From positions 1-36,566 of IMG/VR virus record IMGVR_UViG_3300032053_000240: a stretch of 36,566 nt of DNA; one strand, given 5' to 3'. Below the pieces are notes generated by a model. That model saw only the letters and a list, made by a program, of their open reading frames with translations. It had not been told where the DNA came from and made no database searches. This stretch comes from a virus. Below are positions 30,603 to 36,385 of the stretch, piece by piece. Position 1 is the first letter of the stretch. Every line of letters starts with the position of its first letter. A program made the translations under genes and the position numbers.

Positions 30603-30869
30603 ATGGAAGCATTATTCAGCATCGTACCGATTTTGGGCATAGGCGTCGGGCTTTTCTGGGCCGTTTACAAGCACGCATCGAACACGGATCGGCACCCGGC
30701 GAAAAAGGACCTCGTCTTCAAGGACGTTTGCGAGCCGAAGATGGAGCGGATTGAGGACTGCATGGAAGGCAAACTGGAGGGGCTCGAGAAACTGATGAAT
30801 CAGCGGTTCGACGGTCTGGAGCGGCTCGTCCGCAACGGCGGCAATGATCCGGGGAGGGTACGAACATAG
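30603..30869 (+). CDS. holin-like small membrane protein (88 aa)
   Basis: The start is ATG 30603 with GGAG four bases back. One hydrophobic segment (residues about 3-22, LFSIVPILGIGVGLFWAVYK) is followed by a charged coiled-coil region (about 37-80, KMERIEDCMEGKLEGLEKLM). One span plus a coil is the design of XhlA-like haemolysin accessory and some holin-type proteins. It lies at the end of the structural genes, the usual lysis position, but I see no endolysin, so the lysis call is tentative. Confidence 0.5.
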   Translation: MEALFSIVPILGIGVGLFWAVYKHASNTDRHPAKKDLVFKDVCEPKMERIEDCMEGKLEGLEKLMNQRFDGLERLVRNGGNDPGRVRT

Positions 30870-30939
30870 GATCGCGTCAAAATAACGCAGTGGCGGGCCA
30901 CAGGGACGCTGGAATCGGCCCATTACGGATAGGATTAAC

Positions 30940-31020
30940 TACGAATGAACACGAATCGACACGAATCGGTGAAATCCCTCGACAAGCTCGGGACGGCGTC
31001 TGTGGAATCTGTGGCTAAAA
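30940..31020 (+). repeat. dispersed repeats forming the start of the 30945 gene
   Basis: ACTACGAATGAACACGAATC and GACACGAATCGGTG, then TCTGTGGAATCTGTGGC cover the gene's first 25 codons and include its ATG. Confidence 0.75.
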
Positions 31021-31232
31021 AGCTTCACGAGCGGGTCATGGTATCCTGGGCGAAGTATCAGGCGTTGAGCCTGGAGCTATTGGGTTTAGAGGGCCGGGTG
31101 GCCGACTGCCGGACGGGACTGACCGCCACGGCAAAGGAGATATACGAGTTGTATCAGAAAAGCGACGCCGGACTCGACGGAGAGGAATCTCAAAAGATAC
31201 AAGAAATTAGCCACGAATCGACACGAAAATAA
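30945..31232 (+). CDS. hypothetical coiled-coil protein (95 aa)
   Basis: The first 25 residues (MNTNRHESV onward to VESVAKK) are repeat-encoded, starting with the CCACGAATGAACACGAA unit, and the last 6 (HESTRK) come from another copy. The native middle part (about 27-88) is helical with heptads (VSWAKYQALSLELLGLEGRV). A true start might be downstream, for example ATG 31039 (MVSWAKYQ). The family is not recognised. It may be a lysis or tail accessory protein by position. The 3' end lies in the left arm of the hairpin at 31207-31272. Confidence 0.45.
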   Translation: MNTNRHESVKSLDKLGTASVESVAKKLHERVMVSWAKYQALSLELLGLEGRVADCRTGLTATAKEIYELYQKSDAGLDGEESQKIQEISHESTRK

Positions 31233-31272
31233 CACGAAATGTTTGTGCTAATTTGTGAAAATTCGTGGCTAA
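31207..31272 (+). repeat. full palindromic dispersed repeat
   Basis: TTAGCCACGAAT (31207-31218) pairs exactly over 12 bases with ATTCGTGGCTAA (31261-31272). The interior carries CACGAAAATAACACGAAA against TTTGTGCTAATTTGTG. It shows best what the complete unit looks like; many other sites hold one arm. Confidence 0.85.
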
Positions 31273-31323
31273 AGATTTAAGGGAAAATCGGCAATCGTCA
31301 ACGACTTGGCTTCCTTTCATGCG

Positions 31324-31363
31324 CGCCGCCGGCGGCTACCCAGGGCCCCGGCGGCGTTGTTTT
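31324..31363 (+). terminator. probable terminator ending the late operon
   Basis: CGCCGCCGG (31324-31332) pairs exactly with CCGGCGGCG (31348-31356) and is followed by TTGTTTT. The loop contains a further GGC/GCC pairing. It follows the last gene of the structural/lysis run and precedes a promoter. Confidence 0.65.
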
Positions 31364-31498
31364 CGGAAAAAAGGTTTAGCCGCGAATGAACACGAATCAG
31401 CACGAATTTTCTGCATAAAAATCTGCATCCAAAATCCGCGTTTTTAGTCCGAAAACCACGATTTCTAACTATTTTGCGATAATCTCCAGATTTTTTGA

Positions 31499-31527
31499 TT
31501 GACAGACTATACCGGAGCGTATATACT
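31499..31527 (+). promoter_or_regulatory. strong sigma70-type promoter
   Basis: TTGACA (31499-31504), a 17-bp spacer and TATACT (31522-31527) match the consensus at 6/6 and 5/6 positions. Transcription would start about 31534, 18 bases before the ATG of the 31552 gene. It is the clearest promoter in the window. Confidence 0.75.
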
Positions 31528-31551
31528 TATAGATAATCGAAAGGGTTAAAA

Positions 31552-31764
31552 ATGACAATGATTACAATAGATATTAAGCACATCACTCAAACAGATAATC
31601 TGGACCGTCCTCTTCTTTCTTATCGAATCGCTAAAGAAAACGGTATAAAGAAGGGCATGACATTTGATACGGCCTGCGGGCCATTGACTGCGGTCGAGTA
31701 CATCGACTGGAATCCGCGAACGAACTCACGGTTTTCCGGATTTGCCTGTGAAGAAGCCAAATAA
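31552..31764 (+). CDS. small hypothetical protein (70 aa), first gene after the promoter
   Basis: The family is not recognised. The leader GAAAGGGTTAAAAATGA gives SD AAGGG and the ATG 31552; the same leader precedes the next gene. The product is mixed, with a central KENGIKKGMTFDTACGPL stretch. The DNA is AT-richer than the structural region. Probable accessory, or regulatory/immunity gene of the phage by location and own promoter. Confidence 0.6.
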   Translation: MTMITIDIKHITQTDNLDRPLLSYRIAKENGIKKGMTFDTACGPLTAVEYIDWNPRTNSRFSGFACEEAK

Positions 31765-31786
31765 CATTTTTCTGAAAGGGTTAAAA

Positions 31787-32044
31787 ATGATTACCAGAAT
31801 TACAAATCACACAGTTTCAAAAAGCATTAACGATGGTATCGCTACGTCTGTCGATGTGGGGCGCGTTCGCTTTTGGTTCCGGTCCAAAGAAACAGCTAAG
31901 GTAGCTGCGGATGCGTTGGCAAAAGCTACCGACATCGATTATACGCCCGAATCGTTACAACATGCGAATGGAACCATGTTGCGCAACACACCAGACATCC
32001 GTTTGACATATAATGAGAAGTACCCGACGAATGAGCATTTTTAA
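31787..32044 (+). CDS. small hypothetical protein (85 aa), second gene after the promoter
   Basis: It shares the leader GAAAGGGTTAAAAATGA with the 31552 gene, so both are probably translated in the same manner from one transcript. The product has a beta-rich N-terminus (MITRITNHTVSKS) and an alpha segment (KETAKVAADALAKAT), consistent with a small alpha/beta fold. The family is not recognised. A terminator-like hairpin follows directly, so the pair forms a short two-gene unit. Confidence 0.6.
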   Translation: MITRITNHTVSKSINDGIATSVDVGRVRFWFRSKETAKVAADALAKATDIDYTPESLQHANGTMLRNTPDIRLTYNEKYPTNEHF

Positions 32045-32084
32045 CCCTGCCCGGTGTGCCGTAGCGCCGCCGGGCCGGGTTTTT
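32043..32084 (+). terminator. Rho-independent terminator after the two-gene unit
   Basis: AACCC-T-GCCCGG (32043-32054) pairs with CCGGGC-C-GGGTT (32070-32081), a 6- and 5-bp stem around one mismatch, followed by a T run to 32084. It overlaps the stop codon (TAA) of the preceding gene. Confidence 0.7.
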
Positions 32085-32121
32085 GATTCGTGAAGATTCG
32101 TGTTAATTCGTGGCTAAACTT
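32085..32121 (+). repeat. dispersed repeat leader of the HTH gene
   Basis: GATTCGTGAAGATTCGTG and TTAATTCGTGGCTAA run up to the ATG at 32122, the antisense form of the TTAGCCACGAAT unit. Confidence 0.75.
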
Positions 32122-32337
32122 ATGAGCAAGATTGATTTTCGCAAAACGATCCGAATGATTCTGAACTGCCAAAAGATGAGCGTGCCGGCCCTGGCCAGGC
32201 AAGCCGGCTGCAACCCGATGGCGATTTACAATTTTCTCGCGGGCCGAACCGAGATGAAGGCGGACCTGCTGGGCAAGGTCCTGTCGGTGCTCAAAATCAG
32301 ATTAGCCACAGATTTCCCAGATTACACAGTTTTCTGA
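32122..32337 (+). CDS. XRE/Cro-type helix-turn-helix protein (71 aa)
   Basis: The start is ATG 32122; a GTG at 32110 inside a repeat is the alternative. Residues about 17-42 (MSVPALARQAGCNPMAIYNF then LAGRTE) form the HTH: helix 2 ALARQAG, turn, helix 3 PMAIYNFLAG. This is a phage Cro/repressor or host-like regulator. The C-terminus (LATDFPDYTVF) is encoded by the repeat TTAGCCACAGATTTCCCAG. No Shine-Dalgarno is visible. Its target could be the promoters at 31499 or 34569, which I cannot test here. Confidence 0.7.
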   Translation: MSKIDFRKTIRMILNCQKMSVPALARQAGCNPMAIYNFLAGRTEMKADLLGKVLSVLKIRLATDFPDYTVF

Positions 32338-32384
32338 TCTTCGTGTCTTCTGCTTGTTACAATAATTTCGAAAGGAAGAGCGAT

Positions 32385-32708
32385 ATGGCACAGAGAACGA
32401 AAGACCTTCGACCTATTCTTAAATTGGACGGTAAAGTAGTCGGGCGAATCACTAATCTATGCTATAGATCGGATGTTTCTCATCCGTTGATTTGGGACAT
32501 AACTTTCGATGCCCGAGATCCTGCAGTGTGGTATCCACTATTGACGGAACTATACGGACGTGACGGCCGTTGGGCATTCCTTCACAGGGGCTGGCGATCC
32601 AGTGAAAGAGGGATTTGGCGTGTCAGAGCACTCGAAGGACCGGGCAATAATCAAATAGTTGTGACGCTGGAAATTGAGAAGGTCTATCGGTTTAGGCAGT
32701 CTGTTTAA
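32385..32708 (+). CDS. hypothetical protein (107 aa)
   Basis: The start is ATG 32385 with SD GAAAGGAAG (32369-32377); an upstream frame extension to 32343 has no support. The product is beta-rich (RPILKLDGKVVGRITNLCYR, then WDITFDARDP, then IVVTLEIEKVYRFRQ), with Trp and Arg clusters. The family is not recognised. The DNA is AT-rich and resembles that of the 31552 pair, so it may be part of the accessory region. Confidence 0.55.
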   Translation: MAQRTKDLRPILKLDGKVVGRITNLCYRSDVSHPLIWDITFDARDPAVWYPLLTELYGRDGRWAFLHRGWRSSERGIWRVRALEGPGNNQIVVTLEIEKVYRFRQSV

Positions 32709-32740
32709 CCAAATGACTTCGTGATCTTCGTGGTAAAATC

Positions 32741-32769
32741 TTGATTTGAAAGAAATTTTTGCTTATAAA
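32741..32769 (+). promoter_or_regulatory. possible promoter upstream of the lipoprotein gene
   Basis: TTGATT (32741-32746), 17 bp, TATAAA (32764-32769). It matches the sigma70 consensus at 4/6 and 5/6, with an AT-rich spacer. It would serve the region up to the lipoprotein gene. Confidence 0.4.
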
Positions 32770-32834
32770 TCTCGAAATAAACGTGACTTACGCATCTGGA
32801 CGAAAAAACCATACATTTTTCCCTTGACGAATTT

Positions 32835-33035
32835 GTGGATTTATCTGATAATACAGAAAATGAAATACAGGAGATTGAATGGCACACAATAGTAGATTAT
32901 ATCCTTTTGACCAAAGAAGCCCTCAAGCGCCGGCCGTTTTCGATACTGTGTGCCAACATGATATCTCCGCGGTCGGCGCATTTTTCAACACGAAGGCCAC
33001 AGAGGCTTGCCCGCCGGGGCGGGGCACAGAGATGA
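32835..33035 (+). pseudogene. possible gene remnant (66 aa frame)
   Basis: From GTG 32835 the frame gives a plausible acidic, helical segment (NTENEIQEIEWHTIVDYILL), then degrades into repeat-encoded sequence (RRPQRLARRGGAQR). The frame is open upstream to about 32793 but has no start there. Either a gene lost its start and end to repeats, or it is chance. It does not match a family I know. Confidence 0.25.
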
Positions 33036-33045
33036 GAGGAGATTT

Positions 33046-33630
33046 ATGATTTACTATTTGCGATTTGCGATTGTAGTCTGCCTGTTGGGCCTCTGCTCGG
33101 GTTGCGCCTCGATTATGTGCGGGGCCGAGAAGACTATCAATATCGACAGCGATCCGCCGGGAGTTCAATTCGAGATCATCAACCCGGCAGGAAAGACCCT
33201 CCTTACGGGCGTAACACCTGCCAACGTCACACTCAAACGAGGACGAGGGTATTTCCAGGCGGGCGATTACACGGCCCAATTCCACAAGGAAGGATATATA
33301 GGAGTCACCAGCCCGATTGGGCAGGGGTTTGAAACCGGCTGGTACTTCGGCGGTAATGCCATCTTCGGCGGGTTGCTTGGCTGGTTCATCATCGATCCCC
33401 TGACAGGTGCGATGTGGGATATCAAAGATTTCCATGCTTGTCTGGTTCCGAGTCCAAGCGCGTTCGGGTTGCCTGAGTGGGATTATCATCAAGGCTACCA
33501 GGGCTACATCAATCCTCTAACGGGGAAGATGGAGGTCTCGCCCAGAGCTCGCGTCAAGGTTGATGATAAGGGCGAGCCGGTCAAAGACAAGGATGGCTAC
33601 TTCATCTTCGAGCCGGTCCCGGAAAAGTAG
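33046..33630 (+). CDS. PEGA-domain lipoprotein
   Basis: The start is ATG 33046 with SD AGAGGAGA (33035-33042). Residues 1-19 form a signal peptide ending in a lipobox (GLCSGC, Cys20), so the mature protein is a lipid-anchored envelope protein. The domain after it (INIDSDPPGVQFEI, then GKTLLTGVTPANVTLKRGRG and YTAQFHKEGY, about residues 30-85) fits the PEGA family. A Gly-rich hydrophobic segment (about 99-120, WYFGGNAIFGGLLGWFII) follows. The N-terminal region is read from a dispersed AT-rich repeat (TTTATGATTTACTATTTGCG). Located beside the integrase, it may be a lysogenic conversion gene, for example in superinfection exclusion; that is inference. Confidence 0.75.
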   Translation: MIYYLRFAIVVCLLGLCSGCASIMCGAEKTINIDSDPPGVQFEIINPAGKTLLTGVTPANVTLKRGRGYFQAGDYTAQFHKEGYIGVTSPIGQGFETGWYFGGNAIFGGLLGWFIIDPLTGAMWDIKDFHACLVPSPSAFGLPEWDYHQGYQGYINPLTGKMEVSPRARVKVDDKGEPVKDKDGYFIFEPVPEK

Positions 33631-33702
33631 TTCATCACGGAGATCACGAAGAGGCATGAAAGTGAATAATCGAAAATCGCAAATCATCAATCATAAATCT
33701 TA
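33631..33702 (+). repeat. dispersed repeats between convergent genes
   Basis: TCACGGAGATCACGAAGAGG, then AATCGAAAATCGCAAATC and AATCATAAATC fill the space between the lipoprotein gene and the integrase stop. No terminator stem is visible for either gene. Confidence 0.65.
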
Positions 33703-34503
33703 GTCGAGGCAATCGGTCAGGCCGGCCAGATGTTCGGGGGAAAAATGGTAATAACGTTCTGTGACGGCCACGGAACTATGGCCCAGGATTTTTGAGAGAA
33801 GATGAATATCAACGCCGTGAGACAGGCATCGGGTGGCAAAGTAGTGGCGTAACGAATGGGGGCCAAAGGGCAGGCAACCGGCCCGTTTGGCCAGATGTTG
33901 GCAGATTTGGTAGAAGCAATGGCGGCTCTTTGAAAATTGGATAGCGATTTGAACCGTCTCAAGGGCGGTGGTATTGAGGGGCACGAAACGCCTTTTTCTC
34001 CCTTTGCCGTTGACCGTCAACCACTTGCCCTGGAGACTGGCCGGCGTCAGGGCGATCATCTCGCTGATACGCAGGCCCGTATTGGCCAGGAATTTCACTA
34101 AGGCCAAGTCACGGCCGGCGGCAAATGACAGGACCTTGCGGTATTCTTCCTCCGTAAGGAAGCGACTCTCTTCGTCACAGATGGGCATCTTGCGGAGTTT
34201 CGCGGCGGCGTTGGGAAGATCGTAGGTTTCGTTAAGCCAGCGGAAGAACGAGCGGATCGCATTGATGTCCTTATTGAGGCTCTGGGGTTTGCGGCCGGCC
34301 AGTCGGGAATTGACGTAGGCGCCGATCTGTCCGGTTGTCAGGTCGGCGATAGAGGCCGGCTGACAGTAGTCCAGAAGACGGGCGAGGACGGCTTGGTAGT
34401 TCTGGCGAGTGCCCGGGGCGAATCTTTGGCAATGGCCCGACCACTGGTCGATGGCGTGTAAGACTGGCGTCCCTGCCGTGATTGTGTCCACGGCATGTTG
34501 CAA
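33700..34503 (-). CDS. tyrosine integrase/recombinase
   Basis: The product is 267 aa. It catalyses site-specific integration and excision using a covalent 3'-phosphotyrosine. The N-terminal SAM-like DNA-binding domain covers residues about 12-95, and the catalytic domain starts at about 110. The complete set is visible: Arg145 (NTGLRISEM), Lys167 or 170 (NGKGRKRR), His216 and Arg219 (HSLRH), His242 (LGHSS) and Tyr251 (TERYYHF). Size and pattern resemble XerC/D-type phage and integron-related enzymes, with no N-terminal arm-binding domain as in lambda Int. The start is TTG 34503 (AGGAG about seven bases upstream on the minus strand). It is the only gene clearly on the - strand. Confidence 0.92.
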   Translation of the reverse strand: MQHAVDTITAGTPVLHAIDQWSGHCQRFAPGTRQNYQAVLARLLDYCQPASIADLTTGQIGAYVNSRLAGRKPQSLNKDINAIRSFFRWLNETYDLPNAAAKLRKMPICDEESRFLTEEEYRKVLSFAAGRDLALVKFLANTGLRISEMIALTPASLQGKWLTVNGKGRKRRFVPLNTTALETVQIAIQFSKSRHCFYQICQHLAKRAGCLPFGPHSLRHYFATRCLSHGVDIHLLSKILGHSSVAVTERYYHFSPEHLAGLTDCLD

Positions 34504-34681
34504 GGCTTGCTCCTATAAGAGAAGCGTTCGAGACGGCCAAAATATCGGTATGTATTTTGACATTCTATTTGAAATTGTTCTTGAATCGAGCCTATCCTAT
34601 TTAACAATCCTCCAAGGATTGTTAAGCGGTCATAAGGCCTTCTCAAGAGCAACTTACTCCTACAGTTAAAGTGTATCAATA
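34504..34681. promoter_or_regulatory. divergent regulatory region between integrase and ligase
   Basis: This 178-bp spacer separates the TTG of the integrase (- strand) from the ATG of the ligase (+ strand). On the + strand TTGAAA (34569-34574), an 18-bp spacer and TATCCT (34593-34598) make a weak promoter, directly followed by a 10-bp perfect inverted repeat. A TTGACA (34557-34562) lacks a well-spaced -10. It is the natural place for attP and integrase control. Confidence 0.5.
34601..34625. repeat. 10-bp perfect inverted repeat, operator or att-like
   Basis: TTAACAATCC (34601-34610) and GGATTGTTAA (34616-34625) are exact complements around TCCAA. It lies next to a possible promoter -10 box and within the integrase-adjacent spacer. 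The symmetry fits a dimeric repressor site or the core of a tyrosine recombinase crossover site. Confidence 0.7.
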
Positions 34682-35479
34682 ATGTCGGGAATAGTCAAGA
34701 AAATAGTGGAAACAGTGAAATCTGTGTCTGAAATTGTTCCCATGCTGGCCAAGACGTATGACGACAGCGATCCTACCGGCTGGTGGGCCAGCGAGAAGCT
34801 CGATGGTGTCCGGGCGATCTGGGACAGTTCCCGGCTGGTGTCTCGCAACGGTCATGAGTTTCACGCCCCCGAATGGTTCACGGCCGGTCTTCCCGCCGAC
34901 GTGGTTCTTGACGGCGAGTTGTGGGAAGGGCGGGGGTTGTTCCAGCAGACCACGGGTAAAGTGCGAACCCAATACGAACCCGACTGGACTGGCGTCGAAT
35001 ATGTCATCTTCGATTTGATCGCCGACGGCCCGTTCGAGGCGCGATTGGAAAGACTCAAAGCATTACAACTGCCGAGCCACGCCAGGGTGCTCAATCAGGT
35101 TCGCTGCTCGGGCCGACGTCAACTGGGGGAAATGTTGCTTGCCATCACCGATATCGGCGGCGAAGGTGTCATGCTCCGGCGGCCCGGCAGTTTGTACGAG
35201 CACAAGCGATCCGGGTCATTGTTGAAGATCAAGGAGTTCCAGACGGAAGAAGCCGTGGTAACCGGCTATGAAAAAGGCAAGGGAAAATACGAAGGGCTGG
35301 TGGGCGCCTTGTTATGCCGATTCCGCGAGAAGATCATCGAGATAGGAACGGGTCTGACCGACGAACTTCGCGGCTGCCCTCCGGCGATAGGGAGCCGGAT
35401 CACCTTCAAGTTCTTCGAGCTGACCGAGAAGGGCATGCCCCGATTCCCGGTATTTCTGGCGATGAGGGATTACGAATGA
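34682..35479 (+). CDS. ATP-dependent DNA ligase
   Basis: The product is 265 aa. It seals nicks through a ligase-AMP intermediate on Lys39 in the motif SEKLDGVRA (residues 37-45). Further nucleotidyltransferase motifs are VLDGELW (about 75-81), VIFDLI (about 103-108), GEGVMLRRP (about 160-168) and LLKIKEF (about 181-187), followed by an OB-fold domain (KGKGKYEGLVGALLCRF). This is the compact two-domain form found in phages and in bacterial LigE-like enzymes. ATG 34682 sits on repeat material (AATCTGTGTCTG, 34719-34730); ATG 34742 (MLAKTYDD) is a good alternative start. Role: repair or circularisation of phage DNA. The stop overlaps the next start (ATGA). Confidence 0.9.
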   Translation: MSGIVKKIVETVKSVSEIVPMLAKTYDDSDPTGWWASEKLDGVRAIWDSSRLVSRNGHEFHAPEWFTAGLPADVVLDGELWEGRGLFQQTTGKVRTQYEPDWTGVEYVIFDLIADGPFEARLERLKALQLPSHARVLNQVRCSGRRQLGEMLLAITDIGGEGVMLRRPGSLYEHKRSGSLLKIKEFQTEEAVVTGYEKGKGKYEGLVGALLCRFREKIIEIGTGLTDELRGCPPAIGSRITFKFFELTEKGMPRFPVFLAMRDYE

Positions 35480-35515
35480 ACACGAATCAGCGCAAAACAG
35501 TGAAATCTGTGACTC
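35470..35515 (+). repeat. dispersed repeat at the ligase/next-gene junction
   Basis: TTACGAATGAACACGAATC and GTGAAATCTGTGACTC sit on the ATGA overlap. The repeat supplies residues 1-14 (MNTNQRKTVKSVTQ) of the next protein. Confidence 0.7.
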
Positions 35516-36036
35516 AAAAAGAAGTTCTCGGTGAGTTGCACGTCGGCGACCAGCTCTACAACGCCCTGCACGGCGTCGGCGATATTACTCTCAAGGCTAA
35601 GTTTGCGGTTTTTATGGTCATGCACGATTTCTATTACCCGGCCCAGCGGATTGCCAGCAAGCAGGATACAGCCAACCCGGATTATGCCGGCGGGCGTGAC
35701 GAAATCATCAAAATCGTTCGAGCATGCCTCGACAGCGTGCCGAAGATTGTCCAGCCCATCCTCGAACGCTGGATCGACGAAGTCAAAACCGACCTGGCCG
35801 CCAGGACCGCCCAATACGAAGGTGAGGGGACAAGAATGACCAAAGATGAAATGTTCTTGCAGTTGCGTGCTCAGGGTTATGAGATCGGCAATCCTTGCTC
35901 GATAGATGAAGAAATTTGTGAGGAATCCATCTGCGACTGTGGCCACGAAGGACTGGATTACTTTGCCTTCCGAAAGACCGATAGCTACCGGGCTGTTTCG
36001 GTTTGTCCAAATTGTGACACCACGGAAGAGTTTTGA
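35476..36036 (+). CDS. zinc-binding hypothetical protein (186 aa)
   Basis: ATG 35476 overlaps the ligase TGA. Residues 1-14 are repeat-encoded. The middle (about 15-125, VGDQLYNALHGVGDITLKAK to a helical EIIKIVRACLDSVPKIV) is helical and unrecognised. The C-terminal 50 residues carry CDCGH (about 153-157) and CPNC (about 177-180), a zinc-ribbon pattern, preceded by two more cysteines (EEICEESICDC). A small nucleic-acid-binding or regulatory role is possible. Confidence 0.6.
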   Translation: MNTNQRKTVKSVTQKEVLGELHVGDQLYNALHGVGDITLKAKFAVFMVMHDFYYPAQRIASKQDTANPDYAGGRDEIIKIVRACLDSVPKIVQPILERWIDEVKTDLAARTAQYEGEGTRMTKDEMFLQLRAQGYEIGNPCSIDEEICEESICDCGHEGLDYFAFRKTDSYRAVSVCPNCDTTEEF

Positions 36037-36100
36037 GTCGCAAATCATAAATCAGAAATGGTTTAGCCACGAATGAACACGAATCGACACGAAAAACTGG
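36037..36100 (+). repeat. dispersed repeats forming the next gene's start
   Basis: CGCAAATCATAAATCAGAAA and TTTAGCCACGAATGAACACG give the 36073 gene its ATG and first residues. Confidence 0.75.
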
Positions 36101-36354
36101 AAGTGACAAAAACATTGTACTGGCTCTATTTTGTGGTGAACATGATGGAAGCGGCCCGTTCGTATGGTCTTATCACCGGTGGCTATCTCGTCCATCAGGA
36201 AAAAATTGATGAAGTTCTTGCCGAAGGTGAGCGCCTCGGGTATTCCGTTCCTAATCAAGCCGAAATTGAAGTTATTGTGAACGGCATCCAGTCAAATATC
36301 GCATCGAAAAACTTAACCACGAAGAGCACGAAGAGGCACGAAGATGAGCAGTAG
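36073..36354 (+). CDS. hypothetical protein (93 aa) with repeat-encoded ends
   Basis: Both ends are made of repeats: residues 1-8 (MNTNRHEK) from CCACGAATGAACACGAA and the last 15 or so (NLTTKSTKRHEDEQ) from ACCACGAAGAGCACGAAG. The native centre (about residues 12-75) is helical (MEAARSYGLITGGYLVHQEK) and ends near GIQSNIASK. The family is not recognised. ATG 36142 (MMEAARS) is an alternative start outside the repeat. Confidence 0.45.
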   Translation: MNTNRHEKLEVTKTLYWLYFVVNMMEAARSYGLITGGYLVHQEKIDEVLAEGERLGYSVPNQAEIEVIVNGIQSNIASKNLTTKSTKRHEDEQ

Positions 36355-36385
36355 TCAATTGTCAATAGTCAATAGTAAATCTCAA
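36311..36385 (+). repeat. dispersed repeat cluster with portable start
   Basis: ACCACGAAGAGCACGAAGAG and GCACGAAGATGAG supply an ATG at 36344, and the GTCAATAGTCAATAGTAAAT unit then encodes residues 6-13 of the gene that starts there. Confidence 0.75.

Larger units (their letters stand above)
31233..31551. other. 319-bp gap without a convincing gene
   Basis: The gap holds the right half of a repeat hairpin, a GC-rich terminator (31324-31363), another CCGCGAATGAACACGAA repeat copy (31379-31405) and a promoter (31499-31527). An open frame at 31265-31447 is read across the terminator and repeat and is not credible. Confidence 0.7.
32709..33045. other. 337-bp gap with a possible promoter and a short doubtful frame
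   Basis: The gap holds a repeat remnant (32711-32740), promoter-like TTGATT-17-TATAAA (32741-32769), and an AT-rich open frame whose reading from CTT 32793 (HLDEKTIHFSLDEFVDLSDN onward) looks protein-like but whose only start codon is GTG 32835 with no ribosome site. The 3' part (32988-33032) is repeat sequence. It may be the remnant of a gene. Confidence 0.5.

Noticed and set aside
31265-31447. 60-aa frame in the gap after the late operon
   Set aside because: It starts on a GTG inside a repeat, crosses a terminator hairpin and another repeat, and looks non-protein-like.
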